Assembly: GCF_018446385.1 (NCBI RefSeq)
Contig: NC_056000.1
Coordinates: 37,609,511-37,673,510, forward strand
Direction: 5' to 3'
Origin: Zingiber officinale
Taxonomy: Eukaryota > Streptophyta > Magnoliopsida > Zingiberales > Zingiberaceae
DNA: 64,000 bases
Shown here: in pieces, positions 26,204-37,032 of the stretch
Numbering within the stretch: the stretch's first letter is position 1
How the letters are laid out: every line of letters begins with the position of its first letter
The notes under the pieces: generated by a model
Seen by the model: the letters and a program-made list of their open reading frames with translations, nothing else
What the model was told of the DNA's origin: nothing
The model's database searches: none
Position numbers and translations under genes: made by a program

Positions 26204-27741
26204 TGTTGGAATTGGAGCACAGCAGAATACATATACTAAATCATGGATCTCTTCATGGTACATATAGTTTTACACAAAAATAACATAAAAACATACCTCG
26301 AGTCCTCGATAGACGTGAATAATATCACTGACAGATAAAAGTTCTACGTGTGACTCCTCTAGCGGTATCCACACGCACTAGATCATGATCCGTTAGGTGC
26401 TAGCTTCTTAGATTGACAAAGTCTTGCAAGCACTACCGATCTCTTCCGATGGAAGAAAGCGAAGAAATTTTCAAGGGAGAAATGGAGAAAAAGTTCTTCA
26501 ATGAATCTTTCCAAGGATGACTACTTATAGCCTTAAAGGAATATGAAGAGGTATGACTCATCATATTTTCCATTAATCATCATTATGAAAACTCTTCGAA
26601 TTCTTCATTAATCATCAATATGATAGTTCTTCAAATTCTCCATTAATCATCAGTATGATGACTCTTCGAATTCTCCATTAATTATCATGATTATAGCTAT
26701 TCGAATTCTCTCTTCTTTGGAACAAATAAATCAATATTTGATCTTGATCTTGACTAGCTTCCAATATTTTTGAATTAATTAATAATCCAATTAATTCTAA
26801 TTTAGAAATAGTAAGATTGATTAATTTTAATATCTACTAAGATAATTAATAATAGATAATGTTCATGTTTACTTGCTATACATGCGACTCTCTAGGTTTT
26901 ATACATAAAGGTAGTGTAAATTCATACATAGACTATGGTAACCATCTAATAATAATTTTTTAGCCATCCAATGTGATAAAATTAATATTAGTCATAAATT
27001 ATAAATCACTATAAATCGATTATTATGTAATTCAATCTCTTCATCTAAGTCCACATCCCAATTAATTTGATAAATTATGCATCATTACCAAATTAATTGT
27101 CTTACTTGATTTCCAAGATATAATAGACTCCTCTTGAATGATAAATTATTCCTCCCATGGCCATGAATTTCGAGTCACTAATATCTCTATCAAGCGACTA
27201 GGATATTAACTCATAATCCAAGAGAGCGATGAATCATCTATTGACTCAACACTATTCTCTTTACGTTTTATCATACACCCAACTACCATATTAATCACAA
27301 TCCGATTAAGGACTACTTTTAACGGCGTCAAAGCACATGACTTCACGCATAGAATAAATGAAAGTCTTAAGTCAAAAGATCAGTTACACTCGTTCATAAG
27401 AAGAATGATTAATGATGTTTAATATGTGGTCTCCTCTTAAGCGGGGCATGTCCAGTATACCTCAAAACTCAAGGTACCCCTAAGTACAACTTGAATATCC
27501 ATCTCTTGGTCTATCTTGACCTAGTCATACTCAGCGTTGATCTATATATTTATGTCCCCTCTAGATATTTATCTGATCAAGGACTGTTTTCAGATTAATA
27601 TACTCATTAATCTGTGAGACTTTATAATTAATCATATACGTACAGAAAAATAAATAATTAACGATAAATACTTATCTTTATGAAATAATTATCCATAAAA
27701 TATATAAAGAGTGTCTTGGCATATAAGTGCACACACTAATA
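26204..27741 (-). mobile_element. 5' LTR of the large copia element
   Basis: It starts TGTTGGAATTGG beside the primer-binding site and ends CACACTAATA. It aligns with 8862-10392 from end to end by eye, including a run of related CATTAATCATCA-type repeats (26560-26700, compare 9240-9350). Its outer edge abuts the acetyltransferase fragment. Confidence 0.85.
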
Positions 27742-28052
27742 GGCGTTGCCTCCGCCATGTCTTTTCAGTTGTTGAGGCCTTCCTCACTGCCACCGTCTTC
27801 CCCTCTCCCACACCTCCTCTCTTTCGTTCCTTCACTGTTCTCATCCTCGAGCTCTCCCCTATGTCGTTCCCCACCTTCAATGTCGACAGAGGTTTCTCCC
27901 CGATTGTGTGTTAGCTCTAGCTGGACGCGTTGGTGGAGGATGCTAAGGTTGGGGAGTTTGCGTCTCCACATTGTGAGGGAGCAACGGTTATGGGATTCAT
28001 TTTGTGCTTCCCCAACTACTCGTCGTTCTCCGATCTTGACTTCTTGAACCAG
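27742..28052 (+). pseudogene. NATA1-like GNAT acetyltransferase, 5' fragment
   Basis: The plus strand encodes LRHVFSVVEAFLTATVFPS, FRSFTVLILELSP, then after two in-frame stops (TAG at 27912-27914 and 27918-27920) LDALVEDAKVGEFASPHCEG and GFILCFPNYSSF. This order matches the N-terminal half of plant NATA1/NATA2-type GCN5-related N-acetyltransferases, which acetylate amines such as ornithine, and whose genes are intronless. The acetyl-CoA-binding C-terminal half is missing: similarity ends after NYSSF. The 5' end is cut exactly where the copia LTR ends. It is a dead fragment. The parent family is fairly sure; whether the copia insertion broke it is inference. Confidence 0.7.
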
Positions 28053-28317
28053 GATCTTAACTTCTCAAACCAAACACGATGGATCTTTGACTTCTTGAAC
28101 AAGAATAATACAGTAAAGGTTAAACTAGATTATATATTAAAACCTTCAAACTTAAGATTGATCATATTTTATTCCCCATAACTTTTATTATGTGATTACC
28201 TACATGATAATTTGAACCAAATATACTCTTATGCTCTATTTACCTAAAGGAGTAGATGATGGATGGACGAAACAAACCTAGGGGTATGAGAAGATAATGG
28301 AAAAAAAAAATCTCTTC
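28053..28317. other. no gene between acetyltransferase fragment and gypsy element
   Basis: AT-rich DNA with no recognisable coding or repeat signal beyond an A-run at 28301-28310. The TSD of the gypsy element (CTCTG) begins at 28318. Confidence 0.5.
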
Positions 28318-28322
28318 CTCTG

Positions 28323-28420
28323 TGATACGGTAATCAAGGTGCCCCCCTCCAAAAAAAAAAAAAAAAAGTGGGGCAAAGTAGGGAAGGTCAGCTAGCGCGG
28401 AGGTCAAAGTCACATGGTTG
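28323..28420 (+). repeat. left LTR of gypsy element, 5' piece
   Basis: About 98 bp align with 44093-44190 apart from an A-run expansion (28353-28369) and a 20-bp length difference. It ends in TCACATGGTTG, directly followed by the CACTA terminus. Confidence 0.85.
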
Positions 28421-31400
28421 CACTACAAAAAAATGGAGGTTTCAGCATCGGTTTTTTAGAACCGGTCAAATGACCACTCTTATGGATTGAATCGGTTTTA
28501 TAGAAACCGTTGCTATATATCTAGATTTGCAGCGGTTCACATAACCGACTCTAATTATATAATTTGCAGCTGCCAAATGTGGTTGCTACATGATATCAAT
28601 ATTAGAAGCGGTTTGTGACCGCGGCAAAAGGCATATTTTAGAATCGGTTTCTATAACCGCTCCTACAGCTATAATGAGAACATTTAATTAGTAGCGGTAT
28701 GTAACTGCGGTAAAAATTATGTCAGAAAAACCCTTAAATATTTATTTTGTGGGTCGATTGCATCCCTGTCTATATATATATAATCTTGACTATGGGAAAA
28801 GTTGTTGTTTACTAGCGAAAATATTCCGTCTAAATTTAATTTGGCTGGTAAATAAAAGATTTACCCGCTAAATTATACTTTGGCTAATAAATAATTTTAA
28901 TTATCGACAAAAATTTATTTGGCAGGCAATTTTAATTTATTATTGACGTAAGTTTAATATGGTAGGTAATGTGTAATTTTTTTACCTATCAAAATTAGAT
29001 ATGGTATGTAATATTTAATTTGTTTACTAACTAAAATTTGATTTGGCTAGTAATAATTAATTTTTTACTAGCCAAATATATTTGACCATGTGTAATTTTT
29101 TACCCGTAATAGTTAAATTTATATGGTAATATTTAATTTTGTTTGTCAAAAAAAAATTTAGTTAATAATTATTATAATATAATTAAACTTTTAATCAAGG
29201 CATGACCAATCTTACTTATTTAATTGTTAATCAATAATTAAAATGAGTTTATAATGTGTTTGTTTTATTTTAAAACAGCCGTACTTAATATTTTTTTAAA
29301 AATTTTCTTTATATCATTTTATTTTATTTTATTTTATTTTATTCTCCTTAGGTTTCTTTTCCCAAACCTCCTCAACGCACAACCCATCTCACGTGACTTT
29401 TCCTCTCCTCTATTCCCACCGAAAAACCTTCTTCTTCCTCTACTCACACCGAGAAGCTCTAAATCTCCGTTAATCCTTCGTTCGAACAAGGTATAGTCAT
29501 TCCTTGCAATTATCACTCGCTCCATTCTTTGGTTTTTGAATGTTCCTTTTAATTTGATGAATATCCTTTTGCGTTTGTGCCTTCTGTGTACTTATTTGAA
29601 TAAACAATAAGGTTGGAATCCTAAGGTTTAGGGTTCTGGAAGCTAAGGCTTAGCGTACTTATCTGTATTTTTTTTTAATATGCAACTCCTCTCTTCACAG
29701 CTGTGAGTTGAAATCGCTACAAGAAGCAGCAACGCCGAGAGACCCCAAGAATCTAGAGTTTCTTCTTTCTCTTTACATCGAAGAAAATTGTAAGCGCAGG
29801 GATCATTTCGTTTATATTATATATTAGTATATTACTTTGTTGTATTTGATTTCACGTGAGTTTTTTTTTCTTAGACAAAATAAATGTAATAGAAACAATA
29901 GTGAAATTATAAGATGACCTATTCAACCTTAATGGATCTTAATTGATACTAGATAAAGATCAAATTGAGTACTTATCTAGTTAAAATTTAAAATAAGAAT
30001 GTCAATTAATGTAAGTAAGAAAAATTTAATCCTTATGAACTCAAATAACACTTACCAATTTATACTTATACGAAATGAAAATAATCTATGAACATTTTAT
30101 TATGGCTTCTTTTAATTAGGACTAGCAAGTAAATTTTTTATTTATCTATTTATTGTACATCTTGGCCAAGAATAACAACCGTAGTTGAATCTTGAATTAA
30201 TGTATTTTGATGATTTGAAGAGTAAAGATTATGAGATTTATTGTTTTATTAGTTACCATGAATTGATCTTTTGTACCTAGATACATGCACCAAATTTTGT
30301 ATTTTTAGTTTTATCTCATGTTTTTCAGTTATTAGTGATTGTAGGTGAAATTGTATTATCTTATCTGAAAAAAAATGAAAAAGAGGGAGTCATGCGCTGG
30401 GTCGTACAAATATTCCATCCTTGGAGCATAAGTTTGTAAGTATCAAATTGTGTTTTGTTTTTACAACTAAATTCACATAATCCATTTATTGTGTAGATCA
30501 TGATAATCCTAAACTACTGAAGTTCTATGATTTTACTTAATATGTCATGATAGTAATCGATTATGATTGTTTTGCTACCTAATACTATAATTTCCTTTTT
30601 GTGATTAGTTACTTATTTAATTGATAAAGAATATGATTTGATATATGTTTTTTGTTTTTATGTACAATATTATTAATGTGATGTAATTAGTTAGAGTCAA
30701 GATTTATTTCAATTATAGAGATGTGAAGTGCCTTAAAGTAACATAAATAAAGTAATATTTCTTTGTGTGGTCTTTATGCATATTTAGTTAGAAGGTTTTC
30801 TCATTAAAATCCTTCTAATTCCTTTCATAATTCATCTCTTTGAATATTCATTCACTGATAAAAATCCACAATATTTGTTAATGTTACTTGACACTTGATC
30901 TAAAAATGATTTTTCCATAAGTAGTTTCAGGAAAAGAGGAGAAAATCTACTCGCATTGAGATAAAAAAAATAAGTCGTCGAAGTAAAAAGAGAGGAGATG
31001 CTCCTGTTGATGATGAAGTGATCCGAGTTGAGGTAGTAATTTCTTTTAATTTTTCATGTTTATTTCTCAGCATTCTTCGCATTTTATCAAATATTTTTTT
31101 AATAGGCTTTACTAGATGAAGCTGTGCGGCGTCGACTTCAAGACAAGCCTGAGGGAACTCAACCTACAGAAGTGCATGAGGACGCATTTCGGTAATAATT
31201 TCTTAACATTTTTTTATTTATTTATGGTAGTTAAAGTTATTACAATTATACGATATTAAGTATATTTTTTTTGTGTAGTGATGTTTTTGGACCCGAACAT
31301 TCTGGCCGAGTTCGATGTTTAGGTGCTGGTACACTTCCTAGCCAAGTTTTCCCTGAGCTGTGTAAGCGCACAATCTATACACCAAGTTATCACTCTAATT

Positions 31401-31860
31401 CAAATATGACAGCTGAATTCAAGGAAATGCAAGAAAAAATAAAAGAAATGGAGGCACGGGAAGTACAGAGGTGAATAAAAACAGAGCAAATGATAAGGCA
31501 AATGCATGACCAACAACTTCAAAATTTTGCACATATTATGCAGAGTATGATATCCGGATCTGTTGGGGGATCTCGTGGCCCAGAATTGTTACCGGCACAG
31601 GTAATAAAAATATTTAATATTTATTAGTAACAATTGAACAATTCAAAAAAATATAAATACATGCATCATTTTAACTAATATCTTTTTTTTTAATAGATGG
31701 CGGCTATAATGGCAGAGATTATGCAATGAAATATAGATGCTCCACCAAATGCAAAAGGAAATGATCCTACACCTCCACCACCAACAGATCCATCTAATAA
31801 TTAGATAAACGTTTTAGAGAAAACTTTCTTTAAATTATGTTGCCACTTGTTAGTGCTATT
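28421..31860 (+). mobile_element. CACTA (En/Spm-like) transposon, left end and transposase-like gene
   Basis: The terminus CACTACAAAAAAATGG is followed by subterminal repeats around ATCGGTTTTTTAGAACCGG and related AACCG/CGGTT units (28450-28720), as in plant CACTA elements. A degenerate repeat of about 60 bp based on TTTGGCTGGTAA follows (28840-29160). The gene inside carries a Ptta/En/Spm domain. The matching right terminus (TAGTG) was not found and is probably deleted. The right limit given is where coding similarity ends. Confidence 0.75.
30931..31803 (+). pseudogene. CACTA Ptta/En/Spm-type protein, multi-exon remnant
   Basis: Three exons splice in frame: 30931-31032 (basic, RKSTRIE...), 31107-31192 and 31279-31600; a fourth lies at 31698-31803. 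The second and third join as EDAFR-DVFGPEHSGRVRCLG, the hallmark of the plant transposase (Ptta/En/Spm) family, followed by GAGTLPSQVF and a coiled-coil segment EMQEKIKEMEAREVQR. TGA codons at 31472-31474 and near 31727 truncate it. Introns are short with GT/AG ends. Proteins of this family assist CACTA transposition; this copy is dead. An upstream 5' region with more exons (29700-30440) is likely but not resolved. Confidence 0.7.
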
Positions 31861-34152
31861 GTGTGTAAAACATAACAATGAATAAAGGAATTTAAGCATG
31901 AGCATAAATATAATAATTTGTAAAAAAAAACTCCCTTATGCTCCCCCTTTCATAAAAATTATATTTAACTCTTAACTTTTAACTTTTCTCTCTCCCTTTG
32001 GCATATATCAAAAAGGAGAGAAGTTGTTTGAAACAAAGGTTTTACCTTTTTCAATAAAGACTTAGCTGAACTTAAGCTTTAAAATTTACTTAGCTGGAAA
32101 AAAAAAACTTAGCTATTCTTAAGCTTTGAAATGGTCTTAGCATTTTCTTAAAAAAAATTAGCTAAATTTTAGCTTTGAAAATAATTGTGTTGTCAAGGAC
32201 TTAGCTTTCAAAAGAAATTGATAAAAACTTAGTTTTAATATTTAACTTTATAGAGGTTTTGAAACCGGCTTAGTTAAAAGTACATAGCTTAAAAAGGATT
32301 TTGATTTGGTTTAAAAATTTAATAAAAACTAAGTTAAGTACTTAGCTTTAAAAAAGAAGTTGATAAAAACTTAATTAAGCACTTAGCTTAAAAAAAATTT
32401 TGATAAAAATAATTTAGCTTTAAAAATATTTTGATAAACACTTAACTTTAAAAATATTTTGATAAATACTTAGCTTTAAGAATATTTGATAAAAAATACT
32501 AAGCTAAGTAAATGATTTCTTTGAAAAATACTTAAAAATACTTTATCAAAAACTTAGTTTCTATCTTCTCAAAAATGATTTATTTTTCTTTTTAAAAATA
32601 GTTTAAAAAAATAAACTTCCTTTTTCATAAGTATTTTGAACTTTTGAAAAGTTTAACTTTTAAAACCAATGTTTAACAAAAAAAAATAAATAAATAAATA
32701 AAAATTAATGTCTTAACCTTCCTTCTTAATTAATGCCAAAAATATTTGAGGGTTATAAAGTCCAAGCATGTAAAATAAATATAAAAATTATTATTTATTT
32801 TCCTAATTTTTCATCTCACTCATTCTATGTTGTCAAACATATTCAGCTTATGAGTGTATGCGAGATTTCAAGAAATAACAGATTTATTCACTCTATCAAT
32901 AACCGACCCGGATCTGGTGTATCATAGGAGATTTGCCTTTTCTATTGATTCCTACGGGTTGGATCAAAAAAAATTCTTGAATCAGGTATTCAACTCCAGA
33001 GATGAATTGAAAAAGAAATCTTTATTGGTTCTACCTTCTCTTTTTTATGAAGAGAATGAATCTTTTTATCGAAGGATCAGAAAAAAAAATCGGCCCGGAT
33101 CTACTGCGGGAATGATTTGGAAGATCCAAAACGAAAAACAAGTTAAGTTAAGTTGATTTTAACTTTAACTTTGAAAAATATTTATGATATAGAAGTATAT
33201 TTCAAAAATAATTTAAGTTAAATTTAAATTTTTAAAATACTGAATTTGAGATTTTTAAAATATAAGTTTGAATTTGAAGATTTCAAAATATTGAAAACAA
33301 AAGTATTTTAAATTTGAGTTTCAGAATAATTAAGTTTGAATTTGAAAACATATATGTTTGAGTAATTAAATTTTAAATTTTAAAACTTTTTAAAAAATAT
33401 TTAAAAATAATTATGATTAAGATTTTGAAAATTAAATTATTTGAAAATAATTTACTTTAATTAAGAATTTTAGAATTAATTGAAATTAATTATACTTTTA
33501 AAATTAATTATGATTTAAAAATAATTATAATTTAATTATGATTTAAAAATAATTAATATTTTAAAATTAATTATGATTTAAATATAATTATGATTAATTA
33601 GATTTTAAATTTAATTATTAATTAAAATGACTTAATTTAATTGAATTAATTTTTAATTAACTTAATTGAGTTTAACTAATTTGGGTTTGGTTAACTACTT
33701 TATATTTTAAATCTAGATCCATCTCACCCTTTTCTAGATTTTCAATCAGGAAATCTTAATAGTTTTGTGAAATGATTAATTTAATCTTCAATTTAAATTC
33801 CAATCTTACGATTGATCAGCATTTGAGTTAGACTAAGGTTTAACTGTCAGTTAATTAAATATCTATTTCAATAATTAGCTTCCAGACTGTGGTGAGGCAC
33901 TAGGCCTTTTTGGGTATGTGATCATCAACCACTTCTAGACAAAGCCTTTTAAAGATATTGAATACTTAATTTCCTTTTTGAAAATCCTAGGTCTAACTAG
34001 TCAGGTGTTAATCAAGCCTAAGTCCTTAATTATCTACCCTAATATAAGCATGAACAATAGGAAGCAGTAAAAACATACATCAAGCAAGTTTATCTAATAA
34101 ATATGGTCTTTCTATTAGCTTCTCCTGGATCATAGCCTCGATAGGGCCTATC
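31861..34152. other. AT-rich 3' non-coding part of a minus-strand copia element
   Basis: Very AT-rich DNA with degenerate repeats such as CTTAGCTTTAAAAA (32060-32500). CTCCCCCTTT at 31940 reads AAAGGGGGAG on the minus strand, the polypurine signature of the family with gag at 35200-36660. No gene is present apart from the chloroplast-derived piece at 32858-33140. Confidence 0.55.
32858..33140 (+). pseudogene. ycf2: nuclear copy of chloroplast ycf2 fragment
   Basis: The plus strand encodes [36 protein letters not shown] and [15 protein letters not shown], characteristic of chloroplast Ycf2, a very large plastid ATPase-like protein implicated in protein import. After RIRKK the frame shifts: GNDLEDPK appears in another frame, so the copy is broken. 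It is about 280 bp of a gene near 7 kb long. It lies inside AT-rich retrotransposon DNA and is more GC-rich than its flanks, so it is an organelle-to-nucleus insert. Identification is confident; the ends are set by eye. Confidence 0.9.
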
Positions 34153-35130
34153 TGTTGGAGGATCGGTGGCCGACTTGAAGGGGGGTTGGATAGACGGCAC
34201 CCCCAAATCGTTAGCTTCCTACACTATTGTTAGCTTGCGCAGCGGAATACAAACCAATACAAACAAGCTAAACTAAATACAAGATAAAGAAAGGAAATGC
34301 AAACCAAACCGCTAACACGTTCGATGTAATGTGGTTCGGAGATGATGCTCCTACTCCACGGCTGTCCGTAAGGTGGACGATCCCTCAATCCGTCGGTGGA
34401 TTAGTCCCCGGAAACTCCGGCTAGCTCAACCTCCTTGTGGGTGGAGAAACTTCACCACAACACTCACCAACAACACTTGGACACAAGGGAACCTTGAGCA
34501 CTTTGGTGACTACTAATTAGGCTTTAACCAAGTCTAATTTCGTCACCTTGGCCGGCCATACCAAGCTCCTTCTTATAGAGCTTGGAGCAAATCAGAACCT
34601 GATTTGCCCGTTACCAGTCGACTGGTCCTTGCACCAGTCGACTGGTCCATACACCAGTCGACTGCTACAGTACGCTACAGTAACTGCTACAGTGCGCTAC
34701 AGTAACTGCTACATTACCGCTACAGTAAAGCCCTAAAACTAGGATTTTACTCAGAGTACAATCTCTCATGCACTCGTACCCTCACGACTCATTTGACTCT
34801 TCTTTGCAACCTTGACCTCTTGCCTTTAAGCCTACTTCCTTTGGCTCTCGTCCCTCGGATGCATCCAAGCCCGCGGCTCGTCCCCAATGCCATCCTTCGC
34901 GTATGCCTCGAAGTCGCTTCCCTCGGCCCTTGTCCTTGCTGCCTTGTCCACGGTCCCTCGGATGCTCCATCCTTCACCGGACCCGAAGCCGTCAACCTGA
35001 GTCACATGTGTCACCTGCAGTCCTACACAACTCAAGTACACATATCAAATAACGAGGGTAATCCTAACTTAAACCCTTTGCCCAAACACCAAAACACATG
35101 GTCCCGCGGACCATTGGGATTGCTCCAACA
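34153..35130 (-). mobile_element. solo LTR with perfect TSD (family E)
   Basis: TGTTGGAGG...CTCCAACA termini are flanked by CTATC at 34148-34152 and 35131-35135. The 978 bp hold three CCAGTCGACTGG palindromes (34613-34668) and a CTACAGTAACTG repeat next to them. It is inserted in the minus-strand copia element, downstream of its gag. Confidence 0.95.
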
Positions 35131-35135
35131 CTATC

Positions 35136-36660
35136 AAGGTAATGGGTTTGATCCTTGGGGATCCAATATTGATCAAGTTCAACTTGATTAATCAAGTTAG
35201 ACTTGGGGACCCATGCTTGGACTATTCTTCTGTGTTTGATTAACGAGCGAATAGATAAGATCTGAACTTACGGTTAGCCTTATATCCAAGTCCAGATCGA
35301 TTGTATATGGCTCTTTGTTTTCCAAGAACCAGATCCAGATTCTTAGAATCCAAGGTGAATCGTTCCAATGAATCCTTGAGCTCTTTGGCCTGAGTTTTTA
35401 AATTGAAATTCTCTTCCTGAACTTGCTCAGTCAAAGAGCTCGAGTTAGTCGCTTCCTTAAGAGATGTTACCTACTTTTAGAGTGACTTGACTTGGACATT
35501 GAATTTGGACAGCTTTCTTAATAAATATGCAACAAAATTTTGTAAATCATCTATCTTAGTACCAAAAATTAGGGAACTTACAATGTTGTTTGACCCTTCA
35601 GAAACGAATACAGATTTATGGCTTCTCTCAGACTCGGTTTCCGATTCGCTCTCGGTTTCAGACTCGGAGTCAGTTTCGGCAACGTACACTTATACCGATA
35701 GAGAGAGGAAGCTTGTTTGCTTGTGTTCTTCTTCGTTCGACTCTTCCGACGACTCGGACCATGTTGCCTTCAACACTTTCCTTTTTCCTTGCTTCTGGTT
35801 TGGACAGTCAGGCTTATAGTGTCCTTTCTGGTTGCAGCCGTAGTAGATAATTCCAGACTTGGTCTTCGAATTCGATTGAGTCACCTTCTTCTTCTTGAGA
35901 GCTTTTCGAACTAGTTTGACTAGTTCGATGGTGATTTCATCTTCGAGATCTGATTTGTCTTTGGATTCGGGTTCAGTTCGGCGCTTGATTTTTGGTTCCC
36001 TCTTTCTACTTATACCTGCACAATGCCTTGCTCGGCTGGGCATGCATTAGTCTGTTCATGAAGTTTGAATTCTTAAAAGAGTTCATGTAGTCTAATTGAG
36101 GAAAGGTCCTTAGATATCTTATAAGCATCTACCATTGATGCCCACAAGATGTTCCTCGGAAAAGCGTTCAGTGTGTACCTTATGATGTCGCAGTCCTCCA
36201 CTTTTTGTCTGATCGTATGGAGTCCATTCAAAAGATCTTGTATGCGAGCATGTAGCTAGCTCGCTGACTCACATTCCTGTATTTTTACATTATATAATTT
36301 ATTTAATATTAAATCTCGTTTACTTACCTTCATGTCGGAAGTGCCCTCGTGTAGCTCGATTAGTTTATTCCACAACTCCTTTGCACAGTTGAAGGGACCG
36401 ACCCGGTTCAGCTCTTTTTTGTCAGGCCGCATTGTAGGGCTCAAGTCGCCTGGGCGTCAGCCTCGATTTTCTTCATTAGACTCGTGTCCCAGTTTTCGCA
36501 TGATACTAGTTTGCCAGCACCGTTGAGTGGAAGCGCAAGGTCGGTTTGGATAATTAACCACATCTCTACCTCGGTCTTCAGATAGTACTCTATTCGGCTC
36601 TTCCAGTAGCTAAAATCTTCTCCAGAGAAGAGAGACAAATGTGCAGTGCTATAACCTTCT
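35136..36660 (-). pseudogene. copia gag remnant, SIRE/Maximus-like
   Basis: Blocks in order from 36640 down: FSGEDFSYWKSRIEYYLKTE, then CAKELWNKLIELHEGTSD (36256-36444), a basic region with a CCHC knuckle (35690-36043), KRKVLKATWSESSEESNEEE, an acidic serine-rich stretch, and a coiled coil (35240-35434, VQEENFNLKTQAKELKDSLE). This is the gag layout of SIRE-type copia elements. The knuckle has lost its first Cys (YYGCNQKGHYKPDC). Frameshifts and stops separate the blocks. No pol follows. The same gag type occurs at 53900-55125. Confidence 0.8.
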
Positions 36661-37016
36661 TAGTGGGTCATTAATTATAGAGGGAAATCACGTACACAAA
36701 AAGGAAAAAGAAATAAATATCCCAAGACTTGGTCTTGGATTAGTAGTGCAGGAGAAAAAATAAAACTAGCAATTCACTCAATTTAAAAATATTAATAAAA
36801 TATTAATAAAAATATTATTACAAATTTTGGTAACTGCGATATTTTGCAATTACGGACCAATGATGAAAAGATGAAAATAAATTTTTCAAAAATAATTTTG
36901 GAGAGAAAAAATGAAAGGCGTAAGAATCTTTTTTTAAGAAAAAATGATATATAATTTTGTTTTTCAAAGAAGAACCCCCCCTGCTCGATTGGTGGTTTCA
37001 CCAAATCACAGCAGCC

Positions 37017-37032
37017 TAACTCTGATACCAAT
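37017..37032 (-). other. primer-binding site, minus-strand copia
   Basis: On the minus strand this reads ATTGGTATCAGAGTTAG, containing the initiator-Met site TGGTATCAGAG. It lies between the LTR 37033-38391 and the gag remnant and fixes the orientation. Confidence 0.9.

Larger units (their letters stand above)
8862..27741 (-). mobile_element. copia retrotransposon enlarged by nested LTRs
   Basis: Two LTRs of about 1.53 kb (8862-10392 and 26204-27741), both in minus orientation, bracket a primer-binding site, gag, protease, integrase, reverse transcriptase and RNase H in copia order. Coding sequence is interrupted by LTRs at 10425-11262, 12649-15241, 15559-16844, 17794-23163 (which holds 18444-21046) and 24535-25430. 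Removing these leaves about 7 kb, a normal size for a copia element with 1.5-kb LTRs. The two LTRs differ by roughly 12 percent over their first 125 bases by eye, so it is old. No clean TSD was found (GTTGT left, GGCGT right). Confidence 0.85.

Noticed and set aside
35477..35689. Ser/Glu-rich 'SESETESES' protein as a host gene
   Set aside because: It is the acidic segment between the zinc knuckle and coiled coil of a copia gag remnant.
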